From Orlajensenia flava (lineage in GTDB: Bacteria > Actinomycetota > Actinomycetes > Actinomycetales > Microbacteriaceae), in NCBI RefSeq assembly GCF_004801905.1, contig NZ_SSSN01000005.1, positions 310,001-374,000 on the forward strand: DNA of 64,000 nt, given 5' to 3'. This document shows, piece after piece, positions 53,465-61,957 of this stretch (position 1 is its first letter; every line of letters begins with the position of its first letter). A program made the position numbers and the translations under genes. The notes beneath the pieces were generated by a model. That model saw only the letters and a list, made by a program, of their open reading frames with translations, had not been told where the DNA came from and searched no databases.

Positions 53465-54442
53465 TCAGGCCACCGCCAGCATCCCCGCGGCGGTGAGCGC
53501 TAGCACGAGTCCGACCCACTGGACCGGAGCTATCCGTTCGCGCAGCACGATCGCGGCCAGCAGGATCGTGCCGGCCGGGTAGAGCGCCGTCAGCACGCTC
53601 ATGACGCTGAGATCGCCGACACGGATGCCGAACAGCAGCAGCGTGTTGGCCACCGCGTCGACGACGCCGCAGGCGATGGCGAAACGGATGCCGGCACGCA
53701 CCACCGCCCGGCGGTCGGCGACGGCCACGACGACGGTGCCGCCATCCGCCTCGCCGCCGACGTCCGCCACGCTCGCGCCCGCATCCGCCCCGCTCGCGCC
53801 GGCATCCGCCCCGCCCCCGCCGGTCTCCTGCCCACCCCTCGGCCGCCGCCCGACAACCCACAGGACGCCGAGGGTGACCAGCATGATGGAGCCGTTGACG
53901 GCCCGGTTCATCACGAGCGGTGCGAGCCCGCTGTCGTCGGGCGACAGGTCGATGAGAACGAGGAAGATGCCGATGGCGGCGCCGGATCCGATCGCCATGA
54001 GGATGCCGCGGAGGCTCGGCCGCACCGCACCCTTCTCGGGAACGAAGCCCACCAGCACGACAGCGACGAGGGCGATGCCGAGAGCCCAGTATCCGAGCGA
54101 TCCGAGGCGCTCGCCGCCGATCAGGGCCACGGCGAGCGGAACGACGGCCGAGACGACAGCGGTGAGCGGGGAGAGGATGCTCATCGGCCCGATCGCGAGG
54201 CACGCATAGAGCAGCGAGATAGCCACCGCGCCGCTGACGCCCGAGAGTCCTCCCCAAAGCACCGCGCCGGACGAGAACTCACCGCCGATGACGGGGAGCG
54301 CGACCAGCAGCAGCACGAGACCGGTGAGAGCCGCCACGGCGGTGGCGACGAGCGGGCTCACCCGCTTGGACGCGAGGCCACCGAGGAAGTCGGCGGAACC
54401 GAAGATGAGGGCGCCGGTCACCCCGAGAATCGCTGTGAGCAT
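53465..54442 (-). CDS. DMT-superfamily (EamA) transporter
   Basis: A 325-residue drug/metabolite exporter-type protein with ten helices in two EamA halves. The first begins MLTAILGVTGALIFGSADFL and holds LLYACLAIGPMSILSPL; the second ends VMSVLTALYPAGTILLAAIV and APVQWVGLVLALTAAGM. The central cytoplasmic loop (about 205-245) has an unusual low-complexity insert rich in Ala, Gly and Asp, with ADAGAS repeated twice. The ATG at 54442 follows a TAGGCT box by eight bases, close to leaderless. Substrate unknown. It is divergent from the large nuclease gene. Confidence 0.85.
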   Translation of the reverse strand: MLTAILGVTGALIFGSADFLGGLASKRVSPLVATAVAALTGLVLLLVALPVIGGEFSSGAVLWGGLSGVSGAVAISLLYACLAIGPMSILSPLTAVVSAVVPLAVALIGGERLGSLGYWALGIALVAVVLVGFVPEKGAVRPSLRGILMAIGSGAAIGIFLVLIDLSPDDSGLAPLVMNRAVNGSIMLVTLGVLWVVGRRPRGGQETGGGGADAGASGADAGASVADVGGEADGGTVVVAVADRRAVVRAGIRFAIACGVVDAVANTLLLFGIRVGDLSVMSVLTALYPAGTILLAAIVLRERIAPVQWVGLVLALTAAGMLAVA

Positions 54443-54557
54443 CGCGGTACAGCCTAGGGCTGAGTGCGGATGTGCGAGATCGGATGGTCCCTCGGCGCGG
54501 GTGAGCAACGGCCGGTGCCCGGCAACTTAAGAGCACATGACGAACAGGTTTCGCCTC

Positions 54558-54586
54558 TTGGCAGTGTCAGGGGCAACTCATAGGCT
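54558..54586 (+). promoter_or_regulatory. Promoter of the secreted nuclease gene
   Basis: TTGGCA (54558-54563) and TAGGCT (54581-54586) with an exact 17-base spacer, close to the vegetative consensus. The -10 is bracketed by GTCAGG (54566-54571) and CCTGAC (54591-54596), an inverted repeat that could be an operator. Transcription would begin near 54593. Confidence 0.65.
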
Positions 54587-54592
54587 GCCACC

Positions 54593-54731
54593 TGACCCCT
54601 CATCGGGTGCTACCCCTTCGGGGTCGGGCGCCGAGGCGTCGTTGTTCGCGGCCAGTGGCAGTTCGAGCGCCGGTCGCGCCTGCATTCTGCATGTCCGTCA
54701 CGAGCGCCGTCACCGCGAGGAGAGCAACAGC
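54593..54731 (+). promoter_or_regulatory. 140-base untranslated leader with UUCG hairpin
   Basis: The predicted leader contains ACCCC-TTC-GGGGT (54612-54624), a stable hairpin with a UUCG tetraloop, and further GC-rich stems (GGCGCCGAGGCGTC, GAGCGCCGGTC). No known riboswitch pattern is recognised. It may simply stabilise the messenger or set translation of the large protein. Confidence 0.35.
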
Positions 54732-57700
54732 ATGAGTCAGCGATCGGGCATTCAGGCCCCGTCAGAGTCCGTCTTCCGAGGTGCACGTCGTGCCGCCGTC
54801 GCGGTTGCAGCTGCCGGCGCGCTCGCCCTCGGAGCGTTCACCGCAACTCCCGCGTTCGCGGCGACGCTCACGATCGCCGAGGTTCAGGGAACGGGCAGCG
54901 CGAGCCCCTACGCGGGTGCACCAGACGCCGTCACGGTCGACGGCATCGTCACGGCCGACGAGCGCACGGGCGGCTACAACGGCGTCTACATTCAGACCGC
55001 CGGAAGCGGCGGGGAGACGGATGCCACGCCCGGCGCATCCGACGGCATCTTCGTGTTCCTCGGCAGCCAGAAGCCGAGCCTCGCCATCGGCGACGCCGTG
55101 AGCGTCACGGGCAAGGTGAGCGAGTACTTCGGACTCACCCAGATCAGCGCCTCGACGGCCGGCGCGCTCACGGTCACGCAGCCCGGAGCCGGACTTCCGG
55201 CGGTCACACCGCTGCCCGACTCGGTACGCGGCGCGGACCGCGAGGCCTACGAGGGCATGTTGGTCGCACCGACCGGCACGTACCGGCTCTCCTCCAGCCA
55301 CCAGCTCTACAACTTCGGAACGTTATGGCTATCGGCGGGAGCCGACCAGCTCGTGACCGCGACCGAGCAGGCAACACCCGGGGCGGATGCGCAAGCCATC
55401 GCCGCCGCGAACCGCGCCGACCGCGTCCTCCTCGACGACGGATGGAACTCCCAGGTCACGAGCGCCGCGCACCTCGGCGACCAGCCGTACTTCACGACCG
55501 ACACCGTCGTGCGGAACGGCGACGTTGTCGACTTCCCGGTCAAGCCGTACGTGCTGAGCTACGGCTTCGACGACTGGCGCCTGCAGCCGCAGATCCCCAT
55601 CACGGATGCCAGCAGCGCCGACTACAAGCCGACCTTCGAGCAGACGAACCCCCGCCCGGCTGCGCCGCCGGAGGTGGGCGGCGACATCCGACTGGCCTCC
55701 TTCAACGTCTACAACTACTTCACGACCCTCACGAGCGAGAACTCCAACGCGCGCGGCGCGGCCACGGCCGAGCAGTTCGCCAAGCAGCAGGCCAAGATCG
55801 TCGCGGCCATCAACGGCCTCGACGCCGACGTCGTCTCGCTCGAGGAGATCGAGAACTCGGTCAAGCTCGGCGAGCCCGAGGACGAGGCGCTCGGTGAACT
55901 CGTCGACGCGCTCAACGCCGCCGCCGGATCCGACGTCTGGGCGTTCGTGCCGACGCCCGACGCCCTGAACGACGCGTCGATCACCGACTACATCACGACC
56001 GCGCTCATCTACAAGCCGGCATCCGTCACCCGCGTGGGCGACAGCAAGACCGTGCCGATCGACGAGACCGTGTGGGGCAACGCCCGCGAGCCCATCGCGC
56101 AGACCTTCTCCTTCCAGGGCAAGACCATCACGGTCGCCGCCAACCACCTCAAGTCCAAGACGCCGCCGAGCGGTGCGACGGGGGAGCCGGCCGACGGCCA
56201 GGGCTACTTCAACGCCGACCGCGTCAAGCAGGCGCAGGCGACGCTCGCCTGGACCGAACAGCTCCGTGCCGAGGCGCACAGCGATGACGTGTTCCTCATC
56301 GGCGACTTCAACGCGTACGCGAAGGAGGACCCGATCCAGGTGTTCGTCCAGGCCGGGTGGACCGACCTCGTGCCGACCAAGGCGGCCGGTCAGTACACCT
56401 ACTCCTTCAACGGCGAGCTCGGCTCGCTCGACCACGTGCTCGCGAGCCCGTCGGTCGCGCCCACCGTCACAGGAGTCGGCGTCTGGAACATCAACTCGCC
56501 TGAGTGGAGCGACCGCGGCTACGCCTTCGGTGCGACGGATGGAACCTCTCCCTACCGCTCCAGCGACCACGACCCGATCGTCGTCGGTGTCTCGAACGCC
56601 GTCGCCCCGGTCGACATCGACCTCGTGACCGTGAACGACTTCCACGGACGCATCGAGAACGAGTCGGGATCGGCCGCCGCCGGCATCGCCGCGCTCTCGA
56701 CGGCGGTCAAGCAGGTGCGCGCGTCGAACCCGAACACGGTGTTCGCCGCTGCAGGCGACATGATCGGCGCTTCGACGTTCACGTCCTTCATCCAGCAGGA
56801 CAAGCCGACCATCGACGCGCTCAACGCCGCCGGCCTCGACGTCAGCTCGGTCGGCAACCACGAGTTCGACAAGGGCTGGGCCGACCTCCGCGACCGGGTC
56901 ATCCCGGCCGCGTCGTGGGACTACCTCGGCGCCAACGTGTTCCTCAAGAACGGACAGCGCGCACTCCCGGCGTACTCGACGGAGACCTTCAACGGCGTCA
57001 CCGTCGGCTTCATCGGAGCCGTCACCAACGAGCTGCCCTCGCTGGTGAGCCCGGCCGGCATCGCGGATCTCGACATCCGCGACGTCACCGCATCCGTCAA
57101 CGAGGTCGCCGCTGAGCTGAAGGATGGCGATCCGTCCAACGGCGAGGCGGATGTGCTCGTGCTCCTCGTGCACGAAGGCGCGGCGACGACCGACATCTCG
57201 TCGGCGACCGACCCGAACAGTCCGTTCGGCAAGATCGTCAACGGCGTGGTGCCGTCGGTGAACGCGATCGTCTCCGGCCACACCCACCTGGCGTACAACC
57301 ACGTGATCAACGGGCGACCGGTCATCTCCTCCGGCCAGTACGGCGAGAAGTTCAGCGTCATGGACATCCAGGTGAACCCGCAGACGAAGCAGCTGCTCTC
57401 GGCGGCCAACCAGACCTTCGACTTGAAGACCAAGGTCGTCAACGGCAGCACGACCACCTACACGCCCAACTACGCCGACGACCCGGCCGTGGCGCCGATC
57501 GTCGCGGATGCCGTGGCTAAGGCGAACGTGCTCGGCGCCGTGAAGCTCGGCGACATCACCGCCGACTTCAACCGGGCGAAGCAGTCCAACGGCTCTGAGA
57601 ACCGCGGAGGGGAGTCGACGCTCGGCAACTTCGTCGCCGACGTGCAGCTGTGGAGCGCTCAGCGCGACGCGGCCGACATCCAGGTGGCCCTGATGAACCC

Positions 57701-58775
57701 GGGCGGACTGCGTGCCGACCTCACGTTCGCCTCGACCGGGCCGAACGATCCCGACGGCAACCTCACCTATAAGGAGGCGGCGGTCGTCCAGCCCTTCGCC
57801 AACACCCTCGTGACGGAGACGCTCACGGGCGCCCAGCTCAAGCAGGTGCTCGAGCAGCAGTGGCAGCCGGCCACCGCCGCCCGGCCGTTCCTCAAGCTCG
57901 GCGTCTCGAAGGGGCTGACCTACACCGAGGACCCGACGGCCCCTGCCGGATCGCACATCACCCACCTGATGCTGGGCGGCGTGCCGGTGACGGATGGCCA
58001 GTCGATCCGGGTGGTCGTCAACTCGTTCCTCGCGTCCGGTGGAGACAACTTCACCACCTTGGCGCAGGGCGCGAACAAGGCGGACTCCGGCAAGGTCGAC
58101 CTCTCGTCGATGGTCGACTACATGGCGGCGAACTCTCCGGCATCGCCCGACTACGCCCAGCGCGCCGTGGGGCTGAAGCTGACCGCTCCGGCCTCCGGAA
58201 CCGCGTACGCAGCGGTAGAATCCGTGACGGCCGATCTGTCGTCGCTCGCCTTCAGCGCGGGGGAGCCCGCTGCGACGGAGGTGCAACTCTCCATCGGCGG
58301 GACGGTGGTGGGCACCGCGCCCATCGATCCGACGATCGTCGACACGACGGATGAGGTGGGTCGTGCATCCGTCACCTTCACGGTGCCGGCCGGGGTGTCG
58401 GGCGCGCAGCAGCTGACGATCGCGGTGCCGTCGACCGGGACATCGATCTCGGTGCCGATCGCGATCACACAGCCGGTTCCGGCCGTGGCGTCGACCACCG
58501 TCGGGTACGCCAGCACCGTGCTCGCCAGCCACAACACGTCGGTGAAGTACACCGTCATCGTCGTTGCGCGGGGCACCGAACCGACCGGCGAGGTGTCGAT
58601 CTTCGACGGCTCGAAGAAGATCGCCAGCGTGACGCTCAACGCGGGAGACAAGGGCCGGGCGACGGTCACGCTGCCGAAGCTGAAGGCCGGCGTCCACCTG
58701 ATCCGGTCGTCGTACGCGGGCTCCGACACGGTGAAGCCGTCGACGAGCCTCCCGTTCCCGGTCATCCTCTGGTGA
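54732..58775 (+). CDS. Secreted ExeM/NucH-type endonuclease fused to 5'-nucleotidase
   Basis: A 1347-residue exported multidomain protein. A Sec signal peptide (residues 1-43, AVAVAAAGALALGAF then PAFA) is followed by an OB-like beta domain (45-150). Next is an endonuclease/exonuclease/phosphatase domain (about 315-625: IRLASFNVYNYF, VVSLEEIEN, ANHLKSK, LIGDFNAYAKEDP and SDHDPIVVGVS). Then comes a calcineurin-like 5'-nucleotidase domain (about 630-1170: VNDFHGRIE, AAGDMIGAS, VGNHEFDKGW, VSGHTHLAYN, ESTLGNFVAD and MNPGGLRADL), and last an Ig-like domain. It probably degrades external DNA or RNA and dephosphorylates the nucleotides. The ATG at 54732 has GAGGAG about nine bases upstream. The ending PFPVILW shows no wall anchor. 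Confidence 0.92.
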   Translation: MSQRSGIQAPSESVFRGARRAAVAVAAAGALALGAFTATPAFAATLTIAEVQGTGSASPYAGAPDAVTVDGIVTADERTGGYNGVYIQTAGSGGETDATPGASDGIFVFLGSQKPSLAIGDAVSVTGKVSEYFGLTQISASTAGALTVTQPGAGLPAVTPLPDSVRGADREAYEGMLVAPTGTYRLSSSHQLYNFGTLWLSAGADQLVTATEQATPGADAQAIAAANRADRVLLDDGWNSQVTSAAHLGDQPYFTTDTVVRNGDVVDFPVKPYVLSYGFDDWRLQPQIPITDASSADYKPTFEQTNPRPAAPPEVGGDIRLASFNVYNYFTTLTSENSNARGAATAEQFAKQQAKIVAAINGLDADVVSLEEIENSVKLGEPEDEALGELVDALNAAAGSDVWAFVPTPDALNDASITDYITTALIYKPASVTRVGDSKTVPIDETVWGNAREPIAQTFSFQGKTITVAANHLKSKTPPSGATGEPADGQGYFNADRVKQAQATLAWTEQLRAEAHSDDVFLIGDFNAYAKEDPIQVFVQAGWTDLVPTKAAGQYTYSFNGELGSLDHVLASPSVAPTVTGVGVWNINSPEWSDRGYAFGATDGTSPYRSSDHDPIVVGVSNAVAPVDIDLVTVNDFHGRIENESGSAAAGIAALSTAVKQVRASNPNTVFAAAGDMIGASTFTSFIQQDKPTIDALNAAGLDVSSVGNHEFDKGWADLRDRVIPAASWDYLGANVFLKNGQRALPAYSTETFNGVTVGFIGAVTNELPSLVSPAGIADLDIRDVTASVNEVAAELKDGDPSNGEADVLVLLVHEGAATTDISSATDPNSPFGKIVNGVVPSVNAIVSGHTHLAYNHVINGRPVISSGQYGEKFSVMDIQVNPQTKQLLSAANQTFDLKTKVVNGSTTTYTPNYADDPAVAPIVADAVAKANVLGAVKLGDITADFNRAKQSNGSENRGGESTLGNFVADVQLWSAQRDAADIQVALMNPGGLRADLTFASTGPNDPDGNLTYKEAAVVQPFANTLVTETLTGAQLKQVLEQQWQPATAARPFLKLGVSKGLTYTEDPTAPAGSHITHLMLGGVPVTDGQSIRVVVNSFLASGGDNFTTLAQGANKADSGKVDLSSMVDYMAANSPASPDYAQRAVGLKLTAPASGTAYAAVESVTADLSSLAFSAGEPAATEVQLSIGGTVVGTAPIDPTIVDTTDEVGRASVTFTVPAGVSGAQQLTIAVPSTGTSISVPIAITQPVPAVASTTVGYASTVLASHNTSVKYTVIVVARGTEPTGEVSIFDGSKKIASVTLNAGDKGRATVTLPKLKAGVHLIRSSYAGSDTVKPSTSLPFPVILW

Positions 58776-58782
58776 CCCCATC

Positions 58783-58960
58783 ACTGATCGAGTAGCCCGC
58801 GAGCGCAGCGAGCAGGCGAATCGAGGCCGGCCACTTCGCACGTGCGAGGGTCTCGATACGCGGAGCCGCTGCGCGTCTGCGCTACTCGACCGGCGGCGTT
58901 GCTCGTCGAGTAGCCCGCGAGCGCAGCGAGCAGGCGTATCGAGGCTCGCCACTCGCACGT
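58783..58960. repeat. Palindromic GGTYTCGATACGC family repeats, about 1.5 tandem copies
   Basis: GATCGAGTAGCCCGCGAGCG then GGCGAATCGAGG, then GGTCTCGATACGCGGAGCCG...GCTACTCGACC, then CGTCGAGTAGCCCGCGAGCG...GGCGTATCGAGG. These are alternating orientations of the element described at 47872-48150. They begin eight bases after the nuclease gene stop and probably provide its terminator. Confidence 0.85.
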
Positions 58961-58997
58961 GCGGGAGTCCACATCGAAGCCCTCACTCATCCTCGAT

Positions 58998-59064
58998 TCA
59001 GGCAATAGCGCGTTGGTCAGGCAGTAATCGGCCGCTATGGCCTGCGCTGGCGACTATTGCCTGA
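58998..59064. repeat. Long palindrome, TCAGGCA type
   Basis: TCAGGCAATAG (58998-59008) and CTATTGCCTGA (59054-59064) are perfect 11-base arms. A weaker inner pair GTCAGGCAGTAATCG and GGCCTGCGC sits inside. The outer arms resemble those at 33078-33111 and 36360-36426. Confidence 0.8.
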
Positions 59065-59087
59065 CTGGCGTTCGGAGTGAACCGCCA

Positions 59088-59135
59088 GGGTCTCGATACG
59101 CGGAGCCGCTGGCACGTCTGCGCTACTCGACCGGC
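59088..59135. repeat. Single GGTYTCGATACGC family element
   Basis: CAGGGTCTCGATACGCGGAG through GCTACTCGACCGGC, one half-unit of the dispersed palindrome. It ends 17 bases before the -10 box of the following membrane-protein gene. Confidence 0.85.
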
Positions 59136-59151
59136 AGCGCAGCATGCCGCG

Positions 59152-59157
59152 TAGGCT
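59152..59157 (+). promoter_or_regulatory. -10 box of a leaderless promoter
   Basis: TAGGCT, seven bases before the ATG at 59165. Confidence 0.5.
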
Positions 59158-59164
59158 GGTGGGC

Positions 59165-59767
59165 ATGAGTTCCCGGGGCGTGCGCGTCGGTCGTGGTGTC
59201 GCCGCGGCATCCGTCGCCACGCTGCTCGCCGGTCTCTCGCACACCATCGGTGGCGGCGCCGTGCCGCTAGGCCCGGGCGCCGCCCTCGCGTACACGTTCG
59301 CCGTGCTCGTCTGCATCGGCCTCGCCGGCAGAGGATTCTCGACGTGGCGCCTGGGCGCATCCGTCGTGGTCAGTCAACTCGCCTATCACGCGCTGTTCGC
59401 CGTCACCGGCGGAAGCGCCGCTGGATCCGCCGCGCCAGAGCACCATCTCTCGTCCGCGGCGATGTCGGCCGACCTCGTCCACGTCATGCCCACCATGACG
59501 GGCGGCGACTCGGCGATGTGGATCGCCCATGGGGCGGCGGCGGCGGTCACCATCCTCGCCCTCCGCCGCGGGGAGCTCGCCGTGCGTGCGATCGCCGGGG
59601 TCGTCATCGCCGTCGTTCGCACGCTGTCGCTCGAACTTGCACGCGTCGTGCCCGTCGTTCTCGTGCGGCTGGGCGCATCCGTCATCCGGGTCGTCTCGCA
59701 CGATGCCGAGGTGCTGCTGTCCTCCATGAGGCATCGAGGTCCGCCGGTGGCCGGCGCGTTCGCCTAG
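59165..59767 (+). CDS. Membrane protein of the YcnI/CopC copper locus
   Basis: A 200-residue membrane protein with four or five helices. It has VAAASVATLLAGLSHTIGG, LGPGAALAYTFAVLVCIGLA and LGASVVVSQLAYHALFAVTG. A His/Met-rich external loop (PEHHLSSAAMSADLVHVMPT, about 95-114) precedes MWIAHGAAAAVTILALRRG and further hydrophobic sequence. The His and Met cluster could bind copper. Genes of this type often lie immediately before ycnI in actinobacteria, and here the next two genes are ycnI and copC, so a role in copper handling is inferred. Leaderless start at the ATG at 59165. Confidence 0.75.
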   Translation: MSSRGVRVGRGVAAASVATLLAGLSHTIGGGAVPLGPGAALAYTFAVLVCIGLAGRGFSTWRLGASVVVSQLAYHALFAVTGGSAAGSAAPEHHLSSAAMSADLVHVMPTMTGGDSAMWIAHGAAAAVTILALRRGELAVRAIAGVVIAVVRTLSLELARVVPVVLVRLGASVIRVVSHDAEVLLSSMRHRGPPVAGAFA

Positions 59768-59853
59768 AACCCGCTCCCAACCGCATTCCCCTCCGCGCCG
59801 AACACTCACTGACGCGACATCGCGTCCCAGGCGCCCCTCACCTGAAGGACATC

Positions 59854-60564
59854 ATGAAACTCCGCACCCCTGCCATCGCCGCATCCGCCCTCGGTGCCGG
59901 CCTGCTCCTCGCCGTCGCCGTCCCCCTCTCGGCCAGCGCCCACATCGAGGTCACCCCCGACAGCACCGCCGCGGGCAGCTACTCCGACCTCACCTTCTCG
60001 GTCCCCCACGGCTGCGACGGATCGCCCACCACCAAGATCGCCATCGACATCCCCGAGAGCGTCGTCTCGGTCACCCCGACGGTCAACCCGAACTGGACCA
60101 TCGAGAAGGTGAGCGTCAAGCTCGCCAAGCCCATCACCGACTCGGAGGGCAACTCCATCACCGAGCGCGTCGGCCAGGTCGTCTACACCGCCACCACGCC
60201 ACTGGCACCAGACGAGCGCGACACCTTCACGCTGTCGGTGCCGCTGCCCGAGGATGCCGCGGGCAAGACCCTCGAGTTCCCCGTGACGCAGACCTGCGAG
60301 GCGGGTTCCACCGAGTGGAACCAGAAGACGCCGGCCGGCGGCGAGGAGCCCGAGCACCCCGCCCCCGCCATCACCGTGACCGCCGCGACGGCCGAGGGTC
60401 ACGACCACGCCGCCGAGACGGTCTCGACGACGGATGCGGCAGCCTCGTCCACCCAGGCCGGCCCCGACGTGCTCGCTCGCGTGCTCGGCGTCGCCGGGCT
60501 CATCGTGGGCGTCGTCGGCATCGTCATCGCCGTCGTGAGTCGTCGCCGCGGTAGCCGGGCCTAG
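59854..60564 (+). CDS. ycnI: YcnI-family (DUF1775) copper-binding protein
   Basis: A 236-residue exported protein anchored by a C-terminal helix (VLGVAGLIVGVVGIVIAVV plus RRRGSRA). The signal peptide ends LSASA, leaving His as the first mature residue (HIEVTPDST). Family members bind copper at this N-terminal His in a brace, together with a conserved Trp, here probably in STEWNQ (about 152). DUF1775 marks are SDLTFSVPHGCDGSPTTKIA and IPESVVSVTPTVNPNWTIEK. GAAGGA precedes the ATG. CopC follows after three bases, so they form an operon. It is a candidate copper chaperone at the membrane outer face. Confidence 0.9.
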   Translation: MKLRTPAIAASALGAGLLLAVAVPLSASAHIEVTPDSTAAGSYSDLTFSVPHGCDGSPTTKIAIDIPESVVSVTPTVNPNWTIEKVSVKLAKPITDSEGNSITERVGQVVYTATTPLAPDERDTFTLSVPLPEDAAGKTLEFPVTQTCEAGSTEWNQKTPAGGEEPEHPAPAITVTAATAEGHDHAAETVSTTDAAASSTQAGPDVLARVLGVAGLIVGVVGIVIAVVSRRRGSRA

Positions 60565-60567
60565 CCC

Positions 60568-61278
60568 ATGCGCACCCGCACCGGATCCCGTCTCGGCCGC
60601 TTCGCCGCGGTCGGGGCGGGAGCCGCGCTCGTCGTCGGCTCCCTGCTCGCGGCCGGGCCGGCATCCGCCCACAACTACCCCGTCTCGTCGAGCCCGGCAG
60701 AAGGCTCGACCGTCACGGAGCAGCCGGGAACCATCAGCCTGACCACGAACGACAACCTCCTCGGCTTCGGGAACGGCTCGACGATGGAGGTCTCGGGTCC
60801 GTCCGACGATCCGCGCTACTACGGCGACGGATGCTCGCAGCTGCTCGGGCCCACCATCGAACTCGACGCCCAGCTCGGAAAGCCGGGCACCTACACGGTG
60901 ACCTGGCAGGTCGTGTCGACGGATGGCCACCCGGTCTCGGGCAGCTACACGTTCGAGTGGCAACCGGCAGCGGGCCAGACCCTCGCCGACGGCAGCGCGA
61001 AGCCGCCGACCTGTGCGACAGCCGCTCCCGGCGCATCGACGGAGGCCCCGGCCGCGACGACGAAGACTGTCGCGTCCAACGACGCCGCGCTCGGCGACAT
61101 CCTCTGGATCGGCGTCGCACTGGCCGCCATCATCGTCGCAGCAGGCGTCACGCTGCTCGTCCTGCGCCGACGCACCCCGCGGGAGGGCGAAGGCGACGAC
61201 AGTGACGACGACGCGGACGGTGGCGAATCGACAGCATCCGAAGACCCGCGGACGGATGACGATACGCCCACTCGGTAG
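60568..61278 (+). CDS. CopC-domain copper-binding protein
   Basis: A 236-residue exported protein. The signal peptide ends GPASA, exposing His as the mature N-terminus (HNYPVSSSPAEGSTVTE), as in CopC. The second copper-site stretch is VSTDGHPVSGSYTFEW (about 115-130). A linker and a C-terminal helix (LWIGVALAAIIVAAGVTLLV) anchor it, followed by a long acidic cytoplasmic tail rich in Asp, Glu and Ser. It binds copper outside the membrane and may hand it to an importer or to YcnI. A CopD domain is not encoded here. The start follows the ycnI stop by three bases. Confidence 0.9.
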   Translation: MRTRTGSRLGRFAAVGAGAALVVGSLLAAGPASAHNYPVSSSPAEGSTVTEQPGTISLTTNDNLLGFGNGSTMEVSGPSDDPRYYGDGCSQLLGPTIELDAQLGKPGTYTVTWQVVSTDGHPVSGSYTFEWQPAAGQTLADGSAKPPTCATAAPGASTEAPAATTKTVASNDAALGDILWIGVALAAIIVAAGVTLLVLRRRTPREGEGDDSDDDADGGESTASEDPRTDDDTPTR

Positions 61279-61281
61279 GCT
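61276..61281 (+). promoter_or_regulatory. -10 box of a leaderless promoter
   Basis: TAGGCT, six bases before the GTG at 61288. It overlaps the 3' end of the CopC gene, so the next gene has its own promoter. Confidence 0.5.
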
Positions 61282-61287
61282 CGCGAG

Positions 61288-61923
61288 GTGAGCCTCACCA
61301 CCCGCATCGCCACCACGCTCGACGCTGCCGTGCTGTCGGAGCTGGCCGGCGCGACCTTCGCGCTGGCCTGTCCTCCGCACACGACGCCGGAGGCCATCGA
61401 CGCCTTCATCGCCGAGCACTTCACCCAGGAGCGATTCGCGGAGCACCTCGCCGACCCCGACTGCGTCATCCTGATCGCCGAGAGCGGTACCGACAGCGGT
61501 ACCGACAGCGGCACCGAGGGCGGCACCGAGAGGGGCACCGAGGGCGAGAGCGGGAGTGCCCCCGACAGCGCGGCCGGGACCGGGTCCGGGCGCCCACCCG
61601 TCGGCTACTCGCTCCTCCTCTACGGCGAACCGACGGACGCCGACGTCGCGTCATCCATCTCGCTGCGCCCGACCGTCCAGCTCAGCAAGTTCTACACGCG
61701 GGCCGAGGCCCACGGCACCGGCGTCGCCGCACCGCTCATGCAGGCAACGCTGGCCGAGGCTGCTCGACGACCGGTGACCGGCATCTGGCTGGGCGTGAAC
61801 GAGGAGAACACGCGCGCCATCCGGTTCTACGAGAAGAGCGGATTCGCCAAGGTGGGCCGCAAGCACTTCCTCGTCGGGGACCGCCAAGAGGACGACGACG
61901 TGCTCGAACGACCGCTCGGCTGA
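61288..61923 (+). CDS. GNAT-family N-acetyltransferase with repeat insert
   Basis: A 211-residue acetyltransferase of the GNAT fold. The acetyl-CoA loop is in RAEAHGTGVAAPLMQATLAE (about 138-157). IWLGVNEENTRAIRFYEKSG (about 168-187) and FAKVGRKHF form the last strands and helix. Between strands 2 and 3 lies an inserted loop (about 65-95) of GTD/GTE triplets (GTDSGTDSGTEGGTERGTEG), encoded by 12-base near-repeats that begin GGTACCGACAGC. It is probably a slippage-prone surface loop. The start is the leaderless GTG. The substrate is unknown; the closest general type is the spermidine/spermine-like group. Confidence 0.87.
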   Translation: MSLTTRIATTLDAAVLSELAGATFALACPPHTTPEAIDAFIAEHFTQERFAEHLADPDCVILIAESGTDSGTDSGTEGGTERGTEGESGSAPDSAAGTGSGRPPVGYSLLLYGEPTDADVASSISLRPTVQLSKFYTRAEAHGTGVAAPLMQATLAEAARRPVTGIWLGVNEENTRAIRFYEKSGFAKVGRKHFLVGDRQEDDDVLERPLG

Positions 61924-61945
61924 GAGCGAGTTCACCGCGCTCGGG

Positions 61946-61951
61946 CAGAAT
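61946..61951 (+). promoter_or_regulatory. -10 box of a leaderless promoter
   Basis: CAGAAT, six bases before the GTG at 61958. Confidence 0.5.
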
Positions 61952-61957
61952 GGGAGC

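Noticed and set aside
54593-54731. Known riboswitch in the nuclease leader
   Set aside because: Only generic hairpins are visible; no SAM, cobalamin, purine or phosphate-type conserved core could be matched.
55329-58958. Very long open frame antisense to the nuclease gene (about 1200 codons)
   Set aside because: It mirrors the high-GC coding frame opposite; its protein is an Arg/Val/Asp-rich string without family motifs, and the plus-strand reading is unmistakable.
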